Shown piece by piece: positions 12,981 to 16,471 of a stretch of 16,471 nucleotides of DNA. Location of the stretch: positions 1 to 16,471 of the forward strand of contig JAUWOO010000020.1 in NCBI GenBank assembly GCA_030612095.1. The letters run 5' to 3'. The notes below the pieces were generated by a model, which saw only the letters and a list, made by a program, of their open reading frames with translations, was not told where the DNA came from and made no database searches. The DNA is from Thermoplasmatota archaeon (GTDB lineage Archaea; Thermoplasmatota; E2; DHVEG-1). Made by a program: the position numbers and the translations under genes. Every line of letters starts with the position of its first letter. Position 1 is the first letter of the stretch.

Positions 12981-14201
12981 CTATCGATTTTTAAATACAG
13001 CCTTGATCAAAAATGGGGCTACAAGTGTAGTTGCAATGGTTAAAAGCAAGGTCATGGCAAGTATCTGATGTTCGACTTCTGGACTTGATAATAGTCCACT
13101 AGATATTGCAGAACTCGCAATTATTAGAGCCAACTCCATTCTTGGAATCATTCCTACGCCCACCTGTAAGGATTCTCTATTTTTCATTCCAGCTAGTCTT
13201 GCTCCAATTCCACAACCAACTATTTTTCCGGCAATACCAACGGTAATGATTACTAATGCTAGTAAACCAATAGCAGCAAACGATGAGATGTCCTCACCAG
13301 CCCCGCTCCACAAGCTAGCTCCAACCCATACAAAAAACAGCGGAATAAAAAATCCATATCCTATTGTTTTCACATCGTCGATAATCCTCCTGGATTTTAT
13401 GGTATGTCCAATTACAAGTCCAGCGATAAATGCGCCTATTATTCCTGCTATTCCACATCTGTCGGCAAAGAATGCAAATAGTAGAAGTATGGCTAGGGAG
13501 ATGCTTAAAAGGGCTTTCGGCAGATGTATTTTTTCTCCGAGATATAGTATTCTGTCCATAATTTTTAATCCAAGATACAAGAATATAATGAAGAAAATTG
13601 CTATTTTTACTCCCACATAAATTGGTGGATCTGTTCCCAAAAAGAATGCCAATAGAATGATACCAAAAACGTCATCGATGACGGCGCTTCCCAGTATAGT
13701 AGTACCAACGTCCGAATCTAAAACATTTAGATCAAGTAATGTTCTAGCTGTTACACCTACTGAAGTGGCAACTAATATCAACCCTATAATGGTGCTGTCC
13801 TTTGTTGAAAAACCAAAGAACAAGGCAGCCCCAATACCCAACATCAATGGCAAAATTACTCCGCCAACAGCAACAAAAGATGATGATTTCCCCATCTTTT
13901 TTAATTTTGGTAAACTTGTTTGCAATCCTGATATAAAAAGCATGAATAATATTCCAATTTCTGCCAGTAGTGTGAACTCACTAGAAGTAAAGTCTAATTG
14001 AGGTGGCGAAAAAGTAATATTTAAAAAAGAATATTCCTGGCCAGAAAAAAACGCAATTCCTAATCCTCCCAAAATTATGCCTGCTAGTATTTCACCTATG
14101 ACTGCAGGTTGTTTTAGTTTGTCAAAAATATGTCCTAAAATTCTTGCAAATATTAGAGCTAAAGCAATTAATAATATAACATCAAGTTCCGTTGGAATCA
14201 A
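12981..14201 (-). CDS. Na+/H+ antiporter of the CPA2 (NapA/KefB-like) type
   Basis: A 406-aa cytoplasmic-membrane exchanger with about 12-13 hydrophobic helices. The ion-site Asp pair D176-D177 is in GSAVIDDVFG; Asp-Asp is the signature of electrogenic Na+/H+ exchange, whereas Asn-Asp marks electroneutral members. The crossing helix motif ATSVGVTART (145-154) and MIPRMELALI with R354 and E356 are typical. There is no C-terminal TrkA/RCK domain, so regulation may come from the separate CBS protein encoded just upstream. Translation begins at TTG 14201, whose last two bases are the first two of the CBS gene's TGA stop (14200-14198), a coupled start; no in-frame ATG lies nearby. Role: pH and sodium homeostasis. 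Ion choice (Na+ or K+) is inferred only. Confidence 0.88.
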   Translation of the reverse strand: MIPTELDVILLIALALIFARILGHIFDKLKQPAVIGEILAGIILGGLGIAFFSGQEYSFLNITFSPPQLDFTSSEFTLLAEIGILFMLFISGLQTSLPKLKKMGKSSSFVAVGGVILPLMLGIGAALFFGFSTKDSTIIGLILVATSVGVTARTLLDLNVLDSDVGTTILGSAVIDDVFGIILLAFFLGTDPPIYVGVKIAIFFIIFLYLGLKIMDRILYLGEKIHLPKALLSISLAILLLFAFFADRCGIAGIIGAFIAGLVIGHTIKSRRIIDDVKTIGYGFFIPLFFVWVGASLWSGAGEDISSFAAIGLLALVIITVGIAGKIVGCGIGARLAGMKNRESLQVGVGMIPRMELALIIASSAISSGLLSSPEVEHQILAMTLLLTIATTLVAPFLIKAVFKNR

Positions 14202-14704
14202 CCTTCTTCGTCTTCTTCTACTATTGGATGGTATTGAGTGGCACCATAATATTTCCTAATTAGCTGATGTAAAGTGAGCTCTCCGATAATCTTTTTATCT
14301 TCTACAACCGGAAGTCTCCTCAGTTTGTGTTTTACCATTTTCATCAAAGAATCTATTATCTTATCATCAGGGCCGCAATCTATGATTCTGTGGCACATAA
14401 CATCCTCTGCAGTCTTTGCAGTCCCGTGTTCAATAGAACTTATATCGGGCATGCCAAAGACATATGAGGGGAGGTGCTTTGGAGCAAGTATTGATAAAAC
14501 ATCGTGTTCAGTTATAATTCCAACAAGTTCTTTATCTTCCTTGTTTTCAATGACCCATATATGGTTTCTACCACTAAGAATTGATAGGACGTGATGGATG
14601 TCATCTTTTTTCTCAATCAATGGGAGATCCCACACTCTTTTATCCATCAACTGCTTGACTTTAAGTTCATAAAAATCTGATATTAACTTATTATCTCTTG
14701 CCAT
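14198..14704 (-). CDS. CBS-domain pair protein, probable antiporter regulator
   Basis: A 168-aa soluble protein made of two CBS motifs: about residues 16-75 (VKQLMDKRVWDLPLIE, ending GIITEHDVLSIL) and 98-157 (AEDVMCHRIIDCGPDD, ending IIGELTLHQLIRKYY). A CBS pair typically binds AMP, ADP, ATP or SAM and changes a partner's activity. The C-terminal tail is acidic (VEEDEEG). Its stop codon overlaps the TTG start of the antiporter, so the two are made together. I infer that it couples antiport to energy state. ATG 14704 lies just below a TATA-like element (minus strand, 14740-14727, centre about 30 nt away), giving an almost leaderless mRNA. It is the first gene of the antiporter - Trm-G10 - RNase Z series. 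Confidence 0.88.
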   Translation of the reverse strand: MARDNKLISDFYELKVKQLMDKRVWDLPLIEKKDDIHHVLSILSGRNHIWVIENKEDKELVGIITEHDVLSILAPKHLPSYVFGMPDISSIEHGTAKTAEDVMCHRIIDCGPDDKIIDSLMKMVKHKLRRLPVVEDKKIIGELTLHQLIRKYYGATQYHPIVEEDEEG

Positions 14705-14957
14705 CTAATTAGCCATAAAGTAAAAAGCAATATTTAGTTTTTACCAGTAGAACATTTAGAATTGAGACATACTGTTCCAATGTTAAAATATAATTTACTT
14801 CTGGTTTTATGCCTTTGATGTGCGCCAGGTCAAACCTGTATTTTTAGGTGATATTTATCGATATTCTCTCCTTTCATTGTGCCCTTTTTATGTTTCTTTC
14901 CACTAAGGGTAACATTGTAACTCTCCGCTACTCTAGAGATGTGCCGTATTATTTTTT
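14705..14957. other. Intergenic region upstream of the CBS operon
   Basis: Apart from the TATA-like AAACTAAATATTGC (minus strand, 14740-14727) nothing gene-like was found. A small nested dyad is present: CAGGT-CAA-ACCTG at 14827-14839, with AGGT again at 14846-14849, which can pair alternatively with the same ACCT. The competing stems are short and may be chance. Confidence 0.35.
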
Positions 14958-15218
14958 TTATTCCAATCCTTTAACTGTCAAAATCGGTAAATTTCCATGG
15001 ATAACATTACTGGACGCAGTTGATTTTTCAGCGGATTCTGGATGTGTTTCTCCAATTATATTTTTGGTTTCTTCATAGCATTGTAAATTGTTTATCCTTT
15101 GTTCCATGACAAATACTTTAGCAACATTTTCAATGTCATGTATGTCATCCATAGTTGAAATTACACCAGCGATTTTGATTTCGATTTTTACCACCTCCCA
15201 CACGATTGAATTTATCAA
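14958..15218 (-). CDS. Small protein of unknown function, start uncertain
   Basis: Up to 86 aa if translation begins at TTG 15218; GTG at 15203 and 15194 are in-frame alternatives. The body reads KIEIKIAGVISTMDDIHDI, then NVAKVFVMEQRINNLQCYEE, and ends ILTVKGLE; it looks like an alpha/beta soluble protein. A strong ribosome site GGGAGGT lies at about 15199-15193, inside the candidate N-terminus, and no ATG/GTG/TTG sits at the right distance below it; the in-frame codon there is ATC (15185). A TATA-like GTTTATATAATA (15252-15241) points to transcription start near 15221, favouring a leaderless start at TTG 15218. It is 5 nt downstream of the 59-aa gene. No family recognised. Confidence 0.5.
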   Translation of the reverse strand: MINSIVWEVVKIEIKIAGVISTMDDIHDIENVAKVFVMEQRINNLQCYEETKNIIGETHPESAEKSTASSNVIHGNLPILTVKGLE

Positions 15219-15223
15219 TCATG

Positions 15224-15403
15224 TTAATATTTGTCACCCGTATTATATAAACTTTTGGGCTCTCTCAATTTCGATTCTTTTTTCCGTTTATACTCCATAA
15301 AAGAATTCAAATTTGTTAATTTTTCATCTGAGTGCTTTGATTTATCTTCATATTGTTCCGGTATTGAATATGTTGCCCCTTTTTTGGAAATCTTGATGTT
15401 CAT
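15224..15403 (-). CDS. Small basic protein, 59 aa, unknown function
   Basis: An open frame from ATG 15403 (MNIKISKKGATYSIPEQYED) to TAA at 15226-15224, rich in Lys, Glu and Ser and probably partly disordered, with a charged helix around SFMEYKRKKESKLREPK. A TATA-like TTTAATATTT lies at 15431-15440, about 32 nt away, so the leader would be only a few nucleotides. The start codon lies inside a perfect CATACCA-GT-TGGTATG dyad (15401-15416). The next gene begins 5 nt after its stop, which suggests an operon. It lies 91 nt downstream of the surface-protein gene. No family recognised; the evidence for a gene is the promoter, spacing and composition. Confidence 0.45.
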   Translation of the reverse strand: MNIKISKKGATYSIPEQYEDKSKHSDEKLTNLNSFMEYKRKKESKLREPKSLYNTGDKY

Positions 15404-15416
15404 ACCAGTTGGTATG
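15401..15416. promoter_or_regulatory. Perfect dyad over the start of the 59-aa gene
   Basis: CATACCA (15401-15407) and TGGTATG (15410-15416) are exact reverse complements separated by GT. The minus-strand ATG of the 59-aa gene is formed by positions 15403-15401, inside the left arm. Such 16-bp dyads are typical of HTH-dimer operators; a mRNA hairpin masking the start is the other possibility. Confidence 0.45.
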
Positions 15417-15494
15417 TTGATAATCTACTGTTTAATATTTGGTCATTTGTCAAAAAACTTCTTTCTCAAGAATAAAAAATACACTAGGAAATTA

Positions 15495-16471
15495 CTATCT
15501 TTTCTCCTTGTCTCTTTTCTTCACTTTCTCATCTATTTTCGCTCTGATGTCATCCAATCCTTCAAACCATTTATCTACCCCTTCTTCATCGATCTTTCCT
15601 GTTATTTTATCTATTTCGTATCTGATATTATGTGTTCCTTCAAACCAATCGTACTCATGTTTTCTAGTAGTTTTGTGGGGACTGGTTTTTCTTTTTTCCT
15701 CACTTTCACGACTTATGGATACTATTTTTTTATCTTTATCGGATCTATTGATTCGGATTTCTTCAACTTTAGATCCTCGTTTTGGTTCTATTCGAACGTC
15801 TTCTTTTGATTTATGGTGGTTAACCGGTTTTCTTATTACTTTGCGGGGTTGCATTAAACCGTTTTTTCTGTTCGTGGTATATTTCTTTAAAGGTTGTTCT
15901 TTGAAAATCTCCTCTGGAATTTTTGCCATGGCCTTCTTTTGTCTAAAGTTTACAAACAATATAGCTAATATTAGTAGCACTACAGCAATAAAAATCGGTG
16001 CGTACGGATTTTCAACTATCAATTCTATAAAGCCCGGATTTGTGTTAACGCCTAGTATTATTGGTTTTCCATCTATGTATCCATCTTTTTGTGCAATTAA
16101 AATTATTTCATTGTGTCCTTCTGGAGTTATTAACCATGCACGACCATTGTCATTTGTAATCTTTATATAATCTTCCCCGGTACAGCTTTGTATTCCTACA
16201 GTTGCTCCTGCTACAGATTTTCCATTTTCATCTGTTACTACAACAGAAAACTGCTTGTTCGCTTCAACGGTATAAGTATCGGGTGTAATAATCAGCTGAG
16301 GTTTATTTAATACAGTTATAATTACATTATCCGACATGAATCCAGTCTTAGATGCTTTTACTGTAAATATGGTGTCTTCAGACACCTGCGGAGCCTCAAT
16401 AGTTATTTCAAAATTCTCATCTTCAATAGTAATTTGATATATTTTTCCATTAAACTCTATTTCAACTCCTA
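15495..16471 (-). CDS. Cell-surface single-pass membrane protein, 5' end outside window
   Basis: Only the C-terminal 324 residues are present; the frame is open to the window edge (the GTG at 16385 is internal, as GKIYQITIEDENFEITIEAP continues upstream). Outside the cell are Ig-like/carboxypeptidase-regulatory-like beta domains: PQLIITPDTYTVEANKQFSV, then VTDENGKSVAGATV and IKITNDNGRAWLITPEGHNE, ending DGKPIILGVNTNPG. A single transmembrane helix follows (APIFIAVVLLILAILFVNF), then a strongly basic cytoplasmic tail of about 150 residues. The tail ends with two copies of a WFEG-x3-IR-x2-ID motif (coding positions 15650-15597 and 15572-15516). Domain order suggests a surface sensor or adhesin whose tail binds a cytoplasmic partner (inference). 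Ends at TAG, 15497-15495. Confidence 0.8.
   Translation of the reverse strand, partial: GVEIEFNGKIYQITIEDENFEITIEAPQVSEDTIFTVKASKTGFMSDNVIITVLNKPQLIITPDTYTVEANKQFSVVVTDENGKSVAGATVGIQSCTGEDYIKITNDNGRAWLITPEGHNEIILIAQKDGYIDGKPIILGVNTNPGFIELIVENPYAPIFIAVVLLILAILFVNFRQKKAMAKIPEEIFKEQPLKKYTTNRKNGLMQPRKVIRKPVNHHKSKEDVRIEPKRGSKVEEIRINRSDKDKKIVSISRESEEKRKTSPHKTTRKHEYDWFEGTHNIRYEIDKITGKIDEEGVDKWFEGLDDIRAKIDEKVKKRDKEKR
15516..15650 (-). repeat. Tandem WFEG-IR-ID protein motif
   Basis: Two diverged copies in the same frame: DWFEGTHNIRYEIDKITGK and KWFEGLDDIRAKIDEKVKK. Shared positions are WFEG, then IR three residues later, then ID two residues after that and a final Lys. Spacing is identical, so this is a true internal duplication of a short predicted helix. 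Confidence 0.6.

Noticed and set aside
13246..14001. Plus-strand frames across the antiporter gene
   Set aside because: They are antisense to membrane-helix codons; the minus-strand reading has all antiporter signatures.
14848..15078. Plus-strand 76-aa frame
   Set aside because: It overlaps the minus-strand 86-aa gene, has no promoter or ribosome site, and its start has no support. The minus reading is more protein-like, though neither is proven.
15231..16170. Long plus-strand open frames rich in Phe, Ser and Leu
   Set aside because: They are antisense to the surface-protein gene and the 59-aa gene; composition is that of a complement of Lys/Glu-rich coding sequence, and the minus frame has recognisable domains and a membrane helix.
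1..16471. CRISPR array, insertion sequence, defence or toxin-antitoxin system
   Set aside because: No spaced repeat series, transposase motif, terminal repeats, nuclease-helicase pair or toxin family was found. The small-gene pairs lack recognisable toxin or antitoxin sequence.

Overview
The window is an AT-rich stretch of archaeal chromosome, most likely from a euryarchaeon of the Thermoplasmatota type; the lineage call is a judgement from gene content and not a search result. The archaeal signs are a CDP-alcohol phosphatidyltransferase of the archaetidyl-lipid kind, an AK6/Fap7 adenylate kinase, tRNA G10 methyltransferase, RNase Z and DUF2582 winged-helix domains. Many genes also start about 20-32 nt below an A/T-rich TATA-like element, often with no room for a leader. 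No tRNA, rRNA, CRISPR array, transposase or phage gene was seen.

Layout. (1) Positions 1-458 are non-coding, followed by a secreted metzincin-like protein with Ca-binding Asp loops (459-2018). (2) Positions 2019-3850 hold small unrecognised genes: an 88-93 aa protein on the minus strand, a new 37-aa ORF, a coiled-coil protein and a small tail-anchored membrane protein. (3) Positions 3850-6359 are a tight minus-strand operon, glyA - AK6-type adenylate kinase - CDP-alcohol phosphatidyltransferase. (4) Positions 6445-8564 carry three minus-strand genes, each with its own promoter: an M24 Xaa-Pro peptidase, a winged-helix regulator and dCMP deaminase. (5) Positions 8748-10946 hold plus-strand genes for a double-DUF2582/coiled-coil protein, a membrane-anchored small protein and an unknown 119-aa protein. 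Between them are a possibly frameshifted small gene on the minus strand, direct repeats and a possible leader ORF. (6) Positions 10994-14704 are a minus-strand block: CBS protein - Na+/H+ antiporter (stop and start overlap) - Trm-G10 - RNase Z. (7) Positions 14958-16471 hold two small unknown genes and the 3' part of a cell-surface, single-pass membrane protein whose cytoplasmic tail ends in two WFEG-IR-ID motifs.

Working together. The CBS protein probably gates the antiporter in response to nucleotides. Trm-G10 and RNase Z are both tRNA maturation factors. The glyA cluster joins one-carbon metabolism, ribosome maturation and membrane-lipid synthesis, and looks like a housekeeping operon. No classical defence or mobile system is visible. 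The less-explained material is the set of very small genes with good promoters, the palindromes on or near start sites, and the tail-motif surface protein.
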